A DNA stretch of 64,000 nucleotides from Capronia americana (lineage: Eukaryota; Ascomycota; Eurotiomycetes; Chaetothyriales; Herpotrichiellaceae): the NCBI GenBank assembly GCA_016110215.1, contig JADWQD010000009.1, positions 1,180,093 through 1,244,092 of the forward strand. The letters are read 5' to 3'. Within the stretch, counting starts at the first letter, position 1, and each line of letters opens with the position of its first letter. Below, in pieces: positions 1-10,970 of the stretch. Below the pieces are notes generated by a model. It saw only the letters and a program-made list of their open reading frames with translations, ran no database searches and was not told the origin of the DNA. Made by a program: the position numbers and the translations under genes.

Positions 1-777
1 GCCAGCTTTCGGTGTCGCCGTTCACGACGTTGAAAGCTTGATTCCCGGCTTTGGGTTCCAACGCAGCCCATTCCATGAACTCGGCGTGAAGCTTCGCCGA
101 CGTCCAGTTGTTGAACGCCATATAGTTTCCTTGCAGCCGGGAAAGGCGAGTTCGTGGTCTGGAGACACCGACGAGTACACGCTGGCGTACAATCCCAAGG
201 CAGTTGCCAGGTTCATGAAATTGGCCTGAGCGACGCCGATCACATCCTGAGGATACGTCACCACCCAAGTCCAGGTGTTCCCATCTGCTGCTGCGGCGCC
301 GGACAAGATGCGCTGTTGCTCATAGTAGAAATTGGGCGGCCAAGGGTCACCCTCAAGCCAAGTATCTGTCTCGACCATTGGCATCTTGGCCACACCCAGG
401 TGGACGCCATACTGCTTCAGCCCATTTACAAGAATGAATCGCTTGAGGTGCTTCAGGTACCCCAGGTCTCGCAAGGCGCTGATGAAGTTTTTGAGCATGG
501 CGCCATTGATCTCGAGCGCCTTCCCTTCATCAGGGTCCGCCAGGTATGCGCAGAAGAAGACGTAGTCGACCTGTCCAGCGTCTTTGAGATGAGACACCAT
601 GTCTGCCGAATCCCCTTGAAGGTCCATTGTTGCATGTTTGATCTTGGGATCATCGTAGGATGATTTCTGGCTTCGGGAAAGGGTGATGATCCTGGTCCAT
701 TTGTCAGATTTCAGAAGGTGTTGCACCGTGGCGCGACCCGTGATCCCCGTGGAGCCTGTGACGAGTGCTGTAGGCAT
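1..777 (-). CDS. SDR-family NAD(P)-dependent reductase (PRISE/iridoid-synthase-like), 3' end missing, frameshifted
   Basis: Rossmann-fold short-chain dehydrogenase of the atypical PRISE-like group. I start it at the ATG at 777 because the glycine-rich nucleotide-binding motif TGSTGITG follows within a few residues; an in-frame ATG at 873 would only add a low-complexity leader. Further family marks are FYYEQQRIL (the YxxxQ-type active-site region) and the conserved stretch WVVTYPQDVIGVAQANFMNL. After the codons for FPGCKE the frame breaks: the following 120 bases encode good family sequence (NNWTSAKLHAEFMEW, then AFNVVNG) only in the next frame. One base appears to be missing at the run TTT at 126-128 on the + strand. 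No GT-AG intron explains it, so it is either a real frameshift or a homopolymer error. The gene leaves the window at base 1. Substrate unknown. Confidence 0.8.
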
Positions 778-1341
778 GTTTGACTCGATTCTTGTGCCTC
801 GACGTAGAACTAATGCTGGAGATGAAGAGGGCAGGTGAGTGTATTTGTTGGTCGTGGTTACCAGGCTGTTCACACTTGGGATTTAGTCGCAGGTGAGAAA
901 GATGAATCTTCCAAGCCCGGAATCGGTGCTGGCAACGTCCCTGAACGATGTTTTAATAAAGCGCAGGCTTCTCGATGTCGAGCGTCAATGACGTTCTATT
1001 TAACGTCACTAACGGGGAATCGATATCCGGGCACGCCGAGCGAGTGGAGAGGTCACACACCGCAGTTCGTTGGTGTAGATACGGCGTGGTAATACGACGA
1101 GGCGTGAGCGGGATCAGGATTCGGGAACGACATGATCCTGCCAATAGCTACTGAGGCCGTGGCGGGCAAAGTTATGTTTGCTGTGAGCGCGCCATCCCCA
1201 CGGGCGGTACGAATGGAAGGAGTAGGAGTCAGCAAAGCGGGCAGGATACCAAATTGAAGGTCTGGGAGAAGTAAGGAGGACACGGCGTGAAACAGATATA
1301 ATGACCAAGTAGCATTGCTTTGTATGTCGAAGGCTCTCACC
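778..1341. other. Intergenic, 564 bp
   Basis: Upstream region of the SDR gene and 3' flank of the coiled-coil gene. No ORF with family similarity, no tRNA and no repeat seen. Confidence 0.6.
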
Positions 1342-3359
1342 TCAGACATCAAAGATGTCCCCAAATCCGACGCCAACACCAGCACGCCTCGCATCCACCA
1401 GGTCTAATCGCCAGCCGGCCCATTGCTTCAAGCCCCTCTTAACCTCTCTAACATGCTCGACCATCTTGCGCGCCTCTTCTTCTCTCTGCGCATGCGCAAA
1501 GGCGTTCTCATCAAACGTGTCGTCGTCGAATTCCTGTAACAAGGAATCATTCCTCGGCCGAGTCTGCTGGGTACCCGGAGATGCCGTGCTCGCCCTGAAC
1601 GCTGCAAGACCCGAGTTCAGAACCTGCGCAAAGTTCGAATGTCTTTGCTGTGCATGCTGGTTTGCGAAGCTTCGTCGTCGGCTGCTGGCGTTGCCCGAGC
1701 CTGTGAGGTCCACTTCGTCAAAGTCCTCGGCACCTGCTGGGTCAAGGGAAGTTCTCGACTCGCCTTCGTCGCCGCGAGGTTGCAGCGCGACCCTCTTGTC
1801 TCTCCAAACACCTCGGCGTAGGTCGAATACTTCGCCTTCGAGCTCCCGGATCCGGCGTTCGAGCTTTTGTCGCTCTTCATCCTCGAGCTCGTCAAGGCCC
1901 TCCCCGCCGGCGTCTCCACTCATGACTCGTTTGTGCTTTTCTCTCAATCGCGTATTCTCGCTCTCGGCCCTTTCGATCTTGGCGCGAAGAGCGGGAACTT
2001 CTCTGGCAGACGCTTCAGCAGCGGCCAGTTTCGAGGCATGCCTCGACTCGGCTTCTCTGTGCAGCTTGTTCATCGCTTCGACCTTCTTGTCCAATTGTTC
2101 TGCTTTCTTCACAAGCTCGTCTCTCTGTGCAACAGCCTCTTGAAGTTCTCGTTCGAGCGTCCGAATCTTGGTGTCCTTGCTTGTCCGCTCCGTACCATCC
2201 AGCACGGCTTTCTCACTGGCTTTGGAAAGTGCCTTCTTGGTATCTGACAGCTCGGTTTCCAGCTTCCCTAACTTGGCTTCTGTAGAAGATAGAGAGGCTT
2301 GTAGAGCAGCAATCTGCTCTCCATGCGTCTCGCAGCCCTCCGTCTGACTCGATAGCTGTCTCCTCAACCGTGAAATCTCAAGCTGCATATCGGCAATAGT
2401 CGAGTCTTTCCGCTCCAGATCACCCTTCAGCGTCTCAATGCTGGCATCATCCGCCGAGCTCTCTCTTCGTGAGACAGCAGCAGTGGTGCTAGTCCTTCTC
2501 CTTAGGGCCTCGATCTCAGCCCTAAGTCGTCGGATTTCGCCATCTGCGTCACTTCCCACAGACTTTGTAGCGTTCTCCTCTCGCACCTCCTCCAGCTCCT
2601 CTTCCACCCTGCGCCATCGCTTCTCATGTTCTTCGGACTCCCTCGCCAGGCGTCTGTTTTCTCTTTCCAGCTCTTCAATCCTGGCCACCGGATTGCCCGA
2701 CAAGGCAGCCGGACTCAGCGGACCATTGTCCCGGAAACTCGTGCTGCGGATCTTACTCTGGAGGGATACACTAGGCTGGCGGCCTAAGTGCCGGGCGCCC
2801 ACCCCCGTTGCAGTTGAGGATTGTTCTTGGTCCGCCGCTTGAGGAGAGATCGTCGTAGGGGAAAGGACGGTTTCCGAGGATGGCGGAGGCGAGGCTACAT
2901 TGGCCGCTGATATCGCAGCTTTGAATGCCTCTTCATCAGCATCGATTGATGCCGCGGCTCCTTCGTTACCGTCGTGGTCTTTCGAGTCTGCTGCGCTTGC
3001 TTCAACTGCACCCAAGACGGTGCTCTCTGGTAGGACGTCCTCTCTTGAAGTGTCCTTATCATCAGGCTCAACCTGGGCTTCCGTTTCTATCCCACCCTCG
3101 GCATCATCCTGTTTGGGTGTATCTTTTCCTTTAGTGACTGCACTGGATTTGTCGCTAGAACCTCCGGCAGCTGCCTTCTTCTTTTTCTGTAACGCCGCAA
3201 CCTGTCGCAGACGAACACTCAGTTAGCACTCGATTCCTGAGCTGGCTCTTGAAAGCGTCATGCACGGTGAAGGCTATGCATTCTGCGCGAGGATTGGCTT
3301 ACCCTCTTTTTTGCGGCGGCGAGCTTCTCGGCTTTCTCCCTGTCCTCCTTTTCACCCAT
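1342..3359 (-). CDS. Long coiled-coil protein, golgin-like (638 aa)
   Basis: Two exons on the minus strand: 3303-3359 (19 codons, ATG at 3359) and 1342-3201. The 101-nt intron has donor GTAAGC and acceptor ACAG. The short first exon encodes MGEKEDREKAEKLAAAKKR and joins in phase to VAALQKKKKAAAGG. The KLAAAKKR pattern at the N terminus recalls golgins of the GM130 type (inference). The protein then has an acidic, Ser/Thr-rich linker, a long heptad-rich coiled coil (from about ARIEELERENRRLA to LEGEVFDLRRG) and a less ordered tail ending GFGDIFDV. Fungal relatives are usually called M-protein-repeat or hypothetical proteins. The likely role is a tether or scaffold; there is no catalytic motif. 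Exon structure is well supported, function is not. Confidence 0.72.
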
Positions 3360-4069
3360 GCTGGTATCCTCCGATAAAGTTCTCGAATATGTCTGCGGAG
3401 TCTGGACTTGGGTTGGCGGAGCTGGCGACGGCAAGGACGACCTGCAAGTGGGATAAAGAGTGCTGGTGGCCACAGAGGGATGTTGTCTCACATCCGAGCA
3501 TGATGGGGAGACGTGGTATTTACGCGACTCTAGCGGCTGAATTGGGGATGCCGAACGCTCTCCTTAGAGGTCCTTGTAGCATCACGGGGATTACTGACGC
3601 ATTGCTACAGTAAATCGCCAAAATGTTACTCCGAGACTTGTTAAAATTTCTTTCTGGGTTCGTAAAGAGTATAGGCTGGCTATGGAGCATTGGATATCGA
3701 GTTCAAGGACAGTGGCCGCCGTCCTCATTGAAGATGATCACGTTCACCCTAGCCAGACCGACAACCCACGCACAACCGCATCGCTTTTCCTCCCAAAGCC
3801 TGTAACGCCGCAAATCAGCACTATACCAATCGGTTTCCTAGCAGGCTTTCGTCAGAGACCGCTCCCACCGGCCTTGCTGAAAACGCCATGCTCTGTCTGG
3901 GTATCATTAGTAGTACAAATACCATCAATGCCATCCGATCATACTCCATGCGCAATTCCGTTCCCAAATCCATCGTCAAACACATGAAATGCTAAAGGAA
4001 TGTACGTTCCGAGGCAGTAAGGTGATGTCTCGGCGAAGAGGTAGCGAGGTTTCTGACATCGACGGCGTC
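3360..4069. other. Intergenic, 710 bp
   Basis: Promoter side of the coiled-coil gene and 3' flank of MAF1. No supported gene. Confidence 0.6.
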
Positions 4070-5232
4070 TTAGACTTCCAAAGGTCCCAATACCTCTTCG
4101 CTCATTCCCCGCGCAGTGCTTTTGCTCTGGCTCCTGGCACTGCGCACTTCCTCGTCACTCAGAATGTAATTGTCGTGCTCGTCCACAACCGGCCTTGCCG
4201 GTGGCCCAAATTGTTCGTCATCAGTCCGAGATTCGTGCTCTTCTGATGAGCTCTTCAACTCGAGTGGCTGGAATCTCGTCGGTGCCTCGTCATTTTCTAC
4301 CGAGATCATTGGAGTATCCACTTCATCGTATTGAGGCTCGTCTCGAATCTCAACTTCGTCTCGGTCACCGAGCCAGTATCTTGCCCTCTTGGAGGCACCC
4401 ATGTCTGGTGTAATCCAGCCATCAATATCCTCATCCGCAAACCGCTTGGCTTTGATTGGTGTCTTAAGGGCATCGACTGTGGGCACGGCCAACACACTGA
4501 TGCCTCTTAGGTACAAGTAGCATACCCTCTTCCGTGCCTTGTTGAAGAAGAAGTAATTCATCGACCATATCGAACCTTCATCATCGTCCTCAAATGGGTC
4601 GATATCTTCAGGTGCATAGCGGTACACCGTGCATTCACGCAAGCTCATTTGCTGGTCGATGAGTCTCCACATAGCAGGGCCCCAATAAGGCTGTGCAGCC
4701 GAGACGCCAGCCGAGTCCTTAGCAAAGGTGCTGGAGGGCCTCGGGCGGAGATTGTACATCGTCGTATCAATCGTGTTCAAGACGTGCCGTAAGCTCTTTT
4801 CCCGCTTAAAGTCTGTTGGTCGCAGCACATGGGAGAAGTCATAATGCGGGTGACTGGCGTTTAGAGTCGCAATGAGATAAGCATAAGTTCTTCTCGAGCT
4901 GATCATCCCCAAATTCCCGAACGGACTGCTTCGGCTCAAATTTAGGGACGAGGCCACCATGTGCTTCTGAGGTGGTGAAAGGGATTTGGAAAACTGAAGA
5001 TTCGACTTGTATTGCGCTTCGAGGCCATTCTCAATGTTCTTGTACAGTTTTTTGTCTCCTCCTGCTGCCTTCGTAGTGTACAGATCGCAGCCTCCGACTA
5101 CGTGGAGGTCCGGGGTACTGAAATTCAGGGAGGAAGTGACAGTGTCGAGATCGCGATTCGGCATAAACTGAAGAGTAGAGTTAGTACTGACCAGGGAAAA
5201 CAACGACGGAGATGATGCTGGCCTACCTTCAT
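4070..5232 (-). CDS. maf1: MAF1, repressor of RNA polymerase III (367 aa)
   Basis: Maf1 represses RNA polymerase III under nutrient limitation or stress and is itself controlled by TOR/PKA phosphorylation (family knowledge). Exon 1 is only ATG AAG (5227-5232). A 59-nt intron (5168-5226, donor GTAGGC, acceptor TTCAG) leads to exon 2 (4070-5167), so the protein begins MKFMPNRDLDTVTSSLNF. Family marks: the A-box region with HVVGGCDLYTTKAAG and DKKLYKNIE, then SRRTYAYLIATLNASHPHYDFS, and the C-box region with WSMNYFFFNKARKRVCYLYL. The Ser/Pro and basic linker around DALKTPIKAKRFA and the acidic C-terminal tail rich in Ser and Glu are as expected. Without the two-codon first exon the start would be misplaced at an internal Met. 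Confidence 0.95.
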
Positions 5233-6266
5233 GTTGGCGGTGTCGGTTCAGGCGATGTCAGACGGAGCGTATCGCATTGGAAATAGTGTCGATATGATCG
5301 GTGGTGGTTGTCCGCTCGACGGATCGATATAAGACGGTTTCGCGGCGAGCGCAGTGCGCTGACGGCCGAGTGTGCGGGCTTCGGCGCAGGTGATGTGTGT
5401 CAAGTGATGTGGTCGACCTGAACGGACTATGCGATCGCAAAACAAGAGGTATTCCGGGCTGGCTGCAGAGACAGCTCTCGGCGATGCGAATAGCTAGACG
5501 ATAATCGCCTAGCAGGTCAGGGTACAGTGATGCGTTTCCATTGTATACTTGTTGATGGGCGATGAGAGGTGATGTTGGAAGTTGGGACGACGTTGAGGCC
5601 GCGAGCGGAGAACAGGAATCTGGAGCGCAACTTGCGAGCTGCGGCGCAGGCTGAGCATCACGTGCACCATGCGAATCGGCCAATCTCAGGTGACCCCACC
5701 GGCACATGCGCAAGCGAGTGCTGACACTCGTTTTGGGGTCAGACTTACAGCAGTTCGAGGTCGGTGACGAAGTATAGCAATCAAGTCAGCTGTAGTTTAG
5801 ACGTTTGAACCATGTGGGCGAGACATTCGTTCTGAGACGACCACGGACTGCATGAGGCAATTGCTGTCTGCGTTAGCCTGTCAGTCGGGGACATTGGTCT
5901 TAACTGTTTCCATTTCTCGTCGCCTGGTGTTCCGTACATGATATGCTTCTGTTGCGCATGGCAGCCAGAACACTGGAGACCTTGTTTGCAAAGTCCATGG
6001 ATGCTCCATTGGGTATCACTGAACCCGACGCCTCCAACTCCATACTCCAAAGAAATACGCGAGGTGGGCTCAAACCAAGCCGCCCCGTTTCAATGCTTCT
6101 TCGGTACTCTGCGAAAAAAAATAGTTTGTCAATCAAGCTGTAATGTCACGGTTCGGACCAAACTCTGAAAGCATGTTTCGGCACAGAGCTCGCTTCAGCC
6201 GTTTTCCTGCGCGAATGGACGGGAAAGGACAGCACTCTAGGGTGTCGCTGCTTTCGGCATCATGTT
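5233..6266. other. Intergenic, 1034 bp
   Basis: MAF1 promoter and APS1 3' flank. Several frames stay open for 60-150 codons but none shows domain motifs or splice logic; no gene is supported. Confidence 0.55.
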
Positions 6267-7159
6267 CTACATGATTTTGGTGACTTCATCCTCAACCTGG
6301 ACCGACGTCGGACAAGACCATTAGCGTCGAGCGACAAGAGAGGAAAACGAGATGAGACCATACCAGAGGGTACGACGTATAAATGGGCCTGGGATTGCAG
6401 CAGGAAAGGCCGGCTGGTTCTGTGCCTCATCCCAATGGAGGGGAGGGGATCACGGGAGAAGAGGAATGGGGGGTCGATTGAGCACAGCTTACCTCCATGT
6501 CTTCAAGGCTGTCTTCTTGGCTTATACATCTGAGGACGTTTTTCTTGCTGCTCTCTTGCAGCTCGCCAGCCAGTAGCAGTTCATCCAGTATAAAATATGC
6601 TTTTTGGAAGTTGAAGATGATATCCAACTCGCACACGTTCCCATAGTATTTGTCCATCTGTTCGACATAACGATGAACAATCTCGAGGGTGATCAACTCG
6701 TTGTCAGTGGAGTCGCAGCCGGCGATGAAGAAGAGAGACGCATAGCGGCGATAGACAATCTTGGTGTCTGGGTGGTCGCATGAATCATGTCAGCGCAAGA
6801 GTAACAATGCAGGATGCAAAAGACAAGAGGCGAAAAAGAGCAGGCGGGAAATTTGTCTGGACAGGACATCCGCACCCTTATATTCGAGAAAGTTGCACAT
6901 CCGAGTCCGCCGAGCGAGCACGAGTTGAGTGACATCCTTAATGATTTTCGCCTTCTCTTTGGGTGAGAGGGTGGTGAACCACTTCGCTAGTCTCTGAAGA
7001 TATGGACAGTTTGAGGTCAGCGAAATCAACCATGGTGCGACCTTGTCGGAGAGGTTGAGCATACCACTTTGCCCTGGCGGGATAACAAGACGAGATATCT
7101 ATCACAGGTCAGTATGTTGACGCCGGGTATGTTCCATCCCAGGCTCACTTGATGGCCAT
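6267..7159 (-). CDS. aps1: AP-1 clathrin adaptor complex, small subunit sigma-1 (155 aa)
   Basis: Small chain of the AP-1 adaptor, which sorts cargo between the trans-Golgi network and endosomes. Five exons on the minus strand: 7149-7159, 7065-7098, 6876-6993, 6493-6767, 6267-6296. Joined, they begin MAIKYLVLLSRQGKV and continue RLAKWFTTLSPKEKAK, LARRTRMCNFLEYK, IVYRRYASLFFIAG, ELITLEIVHRYVEQMDKYYG, FNFQKAYFILDELLLAG and end LEDMEVEDEVTKIM. All introns are GT-AG, in phase, and 50-196 nt; total length matches the family. The longin-like fold covers the whole protein. The first two exons (11 and 34 nt) and the last (30 nt) are too short for ORF finders and were located by family continuity. Confidence 0.96.
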
Positions 7160-9728
7160 CTTGCGAATGTCAGATCATTATGGGTGTGAAGAGTTTCAAC
7201 TGCGGGTCGGAAATTGTTCAGATGAGCCTCGCAGGAAAATTGGCAGTTGAGCGCAGGTGGCAGGAAAATTTCCCGCCGCTTTTGCGGGCTTTCTTCCCGG
7301 GATGCCAAGCGCCCTCCTGCGTTGAGTTGCCTTCTTATGCACGACCCAACCATAACAATCACAGCGGACTGTAACGATCCACCTTCAGCAAAAACCAAGG
7401 ACCGTCTAACTCTTCGAAAATGGCGGGTGTCTTTGACCGCATTGCTCTGACTACGGCGCCTCGACGACCTGAAGGGACCGTCCCTCTCCATTTTCTCACT
7501 GGTAGTGTCCGACATTGACGAGATATGAGAGTGTTAGAGCTGAACTCGTGAGATCCAAGATTTCTAAAGTGTTCTATGTGGCGATCCAGTCACACTGGCT
7601 ATTTACTCCCGCTAGGATCAATATACACTAATGGTGAAGGCAGCCCCCTAATCGGTTGAGCCACGAGTACCCTGTGCTCTCTGCATAGGACAAAACCTCC
7701 TGGAATGAACTGTACCCCCAGCACATGTGGAAGCTTCTGGGACGGCTTTCCTAAGAGAAAAACAAATTCTCGCGCAAAACCCCGAGGAGATCTACCTCCC
7801 ACACGTTTGTCCTCGGAGTTGATGCATACCACCTTACTCAGCGCTGAATACTAGGTCGCTGGTTACGAGGCGAGATTGAGGGAGTCGGCAATTGAAAACG
7901 AAGCTCACCCACCGCCCTGGTTGCCCGTCCGATGCAGTCTTTTCCTTCTCAGCACCGAATTACCTTATCTACCGCGTCTCCTGATGTGGTGTCGTCTGGC
8001 TTATTTGCACACCCCTGACGGCGACACAAATCTTAAGCCTTTGATCTCTTGCACTGTTCCTTCCTCCCGTCGAAATGGCGCCCAAAGGCACACCTCATAT
8101 TTTCCCTTGTTAACCTCACAGGCAATTACCCCTTAATCAGGTGACACTTCTTGGTTGGCTAGGAATTATCCTCACTGTCTTGCTGAGCCTCTTCTTATAC
8201 GATGTGCTCATTCTCCCCCAAGAGACGACAGCTCTGCAATGTACCGAGTCCGAATTGCTCATCCTGCCGATGTCGGCAATGGGTCATCCGGGAAATGTCA
8301 TTCGATCCACAATGGATCGAAGGATCTCCTTACCGCGAGCAGTTCCCGATGATAATCAAAAGTAGACCAAGGTGCTCCACAAACAATTTGCAAACACTGG
8401 GAACGATGACGGGATGACGGGCGTGTCGTGGTTGTTTGCGCTTCTACCCGGAAGGAAACATCCCCCAAGATCAGCGGAGAAAATCAAACGGAGCTCAAAA
8501 CATCAGGAGTCAGACAAGTCTGAACTTGCAGCAACTAGGACGGAGCGAGGCAAGACTGTGGCTCTCTCTGTATAGGTCATCTCGTACATCGACAAGAAAA
8601 ACATGGGCCTCCATAGCAGCCTGGGAACCGTAAGTCCAGCCATATCTGCCATCATGATACAAGGCTAATCTCTTCCTAGCAATGCAGTAGGTCAGAAGCC
8701 ATGGCGGAGCTGCGCATCCAGGCATGAAACCGTGGGGAAGGCAGCATTCAGAGAAACTAGTGAAGCAGAGAAATACTGTGCCCGCCCCAGCATCTGAATT
8801 CGGTCAAAATAACCTTCAGCAGACCGACAACAGAGACTCCGCCTCACCGATCAGGCAGCAATCTGTCGGACATAAGGTCGTCAAGTGCGACGCATCGTCC
8901 AGACGTCCAGAGATCTCAGACTCCACTCCATGCCTCTGCTACGTGTAGACGAGTGAACCCGATTATGTAGTTTGTGAAGGGACTGCGAAGGTGAGATAGA
9001 GTTCCTCCTACTAGAATAATCAACCCCCGCTTTCAGACATCTTTTGATAATACTCGGGGTCTTGACGGAGCCGGTATGTCTACTCAAGTCTATTCAGCTT
9101 CGAGGGAACCTCGACGCAACTGTCGGCTACGAAGTCACGACTACCCGAGGACATGCCATCTGATACCCTGCCTTATACATGGTATATGAACAGATGATGG
9201 AGGTTTAGAGCGATCGGAGACTGCGCGAGGCTGCGCAAGACAAGGCTGCCTAAACGACGTCGTAGGATTGGTCAGGATAAGGGTGTCCCTTAAGGGGCGT
9301 TGATTGGAAAGCCTTACAAAGGACGTCGCCTTCTAGTGGGATACCATACAAACAAGGCAACCTCGGATCACACATGAGGGTTGGTTTCGGGCAGCAAGGC
9401 GATCCATCCGGCCAGTACAATGCCGCATCTCTGCGGGCGGCACACGCCATCGATGTGCCGTGAGAACGTGCATCATCCCTTCCCTATGTTAGGCGGACTG
9501 GACGATGAGACTGCAAACCCGGTGAGTGATATTCTGCGTGACCATCGAAGTCGAATCCAATACGAGTACGAGCAAATGGGGCGCCGGCCATCGCCTTGCC
9601 CACAGTACCTGTCGATATAAGTAAATGGGGTCCGCACCAGAGATCTCCACCCCAGCTGGTCCTTTTGGTCACTTACTCGGACGGTGAAAGTTGCAAGCGG
9701 CTGGCGGTCCACACGTTCAATTGCCAAT
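7160..9728. other. Gene-poor region, 2569 bp, possible gene relic at 8141-8575
   Basis: Holds the APS1 promoter on its left. No intact gene is supported. At 8141-8365 a + strand frame encodes a hydrophobic N-terminal-like segment (LLGWLGIILTVLLSLFLYDV), stops at a TAG (8363-8365), and the same frame stays open to 8575 (LHKQFANTGND, then SWLFALLPG). This looks like an eroded membrane-anchored protein, but I cannot name a family. The stretch 9484-9700 has short open frames just upstream of the CHAT gene that could hold unrecognised 5' exons. Confidence 0.45.
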
Positions 9729-10631
9729 ATGCCGCAAATCAAACCATTTGGCCCACTCCACTACCGGGAGGACACCCATGGCTGGGCACGAGAACTCGGG
9801 CTTGCATTAGGCACGGCTATCGCACGTCCAAACAACCTCAACCGATGCTCAGTGCTCTCACAACTCGAGACCGCGAAGCAGCGGTTCAGCCCTCGTGAGG
9901 ATTTTGACGAGTTGAAAGACAAGCTCGTCCTCAAGGTTTGGACCTTTTATATCCCGAAATTGATCGCGGAGGCGGTTTTCAGGAGGGTTGTGCTCACACG
10001 GACGGGCTCCGAGCAATACTTTCCTGTCATATACGTGGGCCTTGTTGCAGGAATCCTGCAAGGCGCTGATAATCCATCCTTCGACATCGGACCGGGACAA
10101 CGAGAAGCGTTGAAGAAAGATGCCAGAGAGTGGATGTTGCAGCTGCCGAGCTGGCCCTCCGGAGGCGCAAGTTACGGAATGTGGGACGGCGACAGCGTCC
10201 TCAGATCTCTCACCGAAGCATTGAAACGATGCCAAACCACCGAATCCTGGCTTCAGGAGGTCCAGTCACCGTTGGTCGTTCTTCTCGTTGTCTCGGAGCC
10301 GGTCGACGGGGGAGAGGTCAAGTCTGCGAAGGCCATTCGGGCGCTTGATGGGATAAGAGGACTTGTTGACCTCACCATCGTGCGCAACATCAGTGTGGAT
10401 GACTTCTTCTCCAAGCTGAGGCGTCTGAAGCCCCATATTGTCCACTTTCACGGCCATGGTCAAGACGGCGGTCTATACTTTGTGGAAAAGGGGACCGGCA
10501 AAGCCAAACGAGCCGACGGCTTGAGAATCATCAGAGAACTCGAACAGGCTTTGGCGGAGGGCAGGCTTCAAGCTGCAGTCCTGGTTGCCTGCGAGTCTTT
10601 CCGCCGAACGATCGCAGAGTCCAAATTCTAA
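9729..10631 (+). CDS. CHAT-domain (caspase-like protease fold) protein, interrupted by an in-frame stop
   Basis: First ATG of the frame at 9729 (MPQIKPFGPLHYRED); the frame opens upstream at a GTG at 9684. The N-terminal 170 residues match no family I recognise. The C-terminal part follows the CHAT pattern: beta strand VVLLVVSEP, a helical DxxR-type segment, then LKPHIVHFHGHGQDGG with His-243 at the catalytic position, and VLVACES with Cys-288 as the nucleophile candidate. TAA at 10629-10631 stops the frame 12 residues after that Cys. The next in-frame codons continue the family pattern (see next entry), so the domain is split. No GT-AG intron removes the stop in frame. Either a pseudogene, a stop polymorphism or an assembly error. 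CHAT proteases act in cell-death and defence modules elsewhere; the role here is unknown. Confidence 0.62.
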   Translation: MPQIKPFGPLHYREDTHGWARELGLALGTAIARPNNLNRCSVLSQLETAKQRFSPREDFDELKDKLVLKVWTFYIPKLIAEAVFRRVVLTRTGSEQYFPVIYVGLVAGILQGADNPSFDIGPGQREALKKDAREWMLQLPSWPSGGASYGMWDGDSVLRSLTEALKRCQTTESWLQEVQSPLVVLLVVSEPVDGGEVKSAKAIRALDGIRGLVDLTIVRNISVDDFFSKLRRLKPHIVHFHGHGQDGGLYFVEKGTGKAKRADGLRIIRELEQALAEGRLQAAVLVACESFRRTIAESKF

Positions 10632-10970
10632 GAACATGGAACTATCATCGCGATGGAGAAGCTTACACTGGTGAGCTCGGCACTAAAGTTCTCCGAAAAG
10701 CTATATAAGTGTATGAGCGAAGGCATGGGCTTTAAAGAGGCTGGGGGTGAAGCTATGGGGTATGCCAGGGACTGGGAGGCGCGAGAGCGCAGGAAGCACG
10801 TCCCGGAGCTTCCGATGCGTGGTGCGTCCGATGAGTTTTCACCGCGCATAACTGCTCCGACAAGGTACCCTCCTCCATCTGTGCCCGTTTCGATCGGTTT
10901 TCCGCAGGTGCCATCAAAGACTGCTGGGGCGACCGCACCGCCCACACTTCGAGGACAACTATCAAGATGA
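10632..10970 (+). pseudogene. In-frame continuation of the CHAT domain after the TAA
   Basis: Directly after the stop and in the same frame: EHGTIIAMEKLTLVSSALKF, then LYKCMSEGMGFKEAGGEA. This is the segment expected after the catalytic Cys in CHAT domains (an I-x-M strand, a helix with AALxFSxxFY, and a G-x-x-FxEA helix). After RERRKH it becomes Pro/Ser-rich, less protein-like, and stops at 10968-10970. It carries an internal ATG (10653), but a separate 105-residue protein starting there would lack half a domain. Confidence 0.6.

Noticed and set aside
5258..5713. 151-codon minus-strand frame
   Set aside because: Ser/His/Arg-rich non-coding composition in the MAF1 promoter, no motif.
10595..10632. 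A 38-nt GT-AG intron that would remove the CHAT stop
   Set aside because: Too short for this genome and its removal shifts the frame, losing the downstream CHAT segment.
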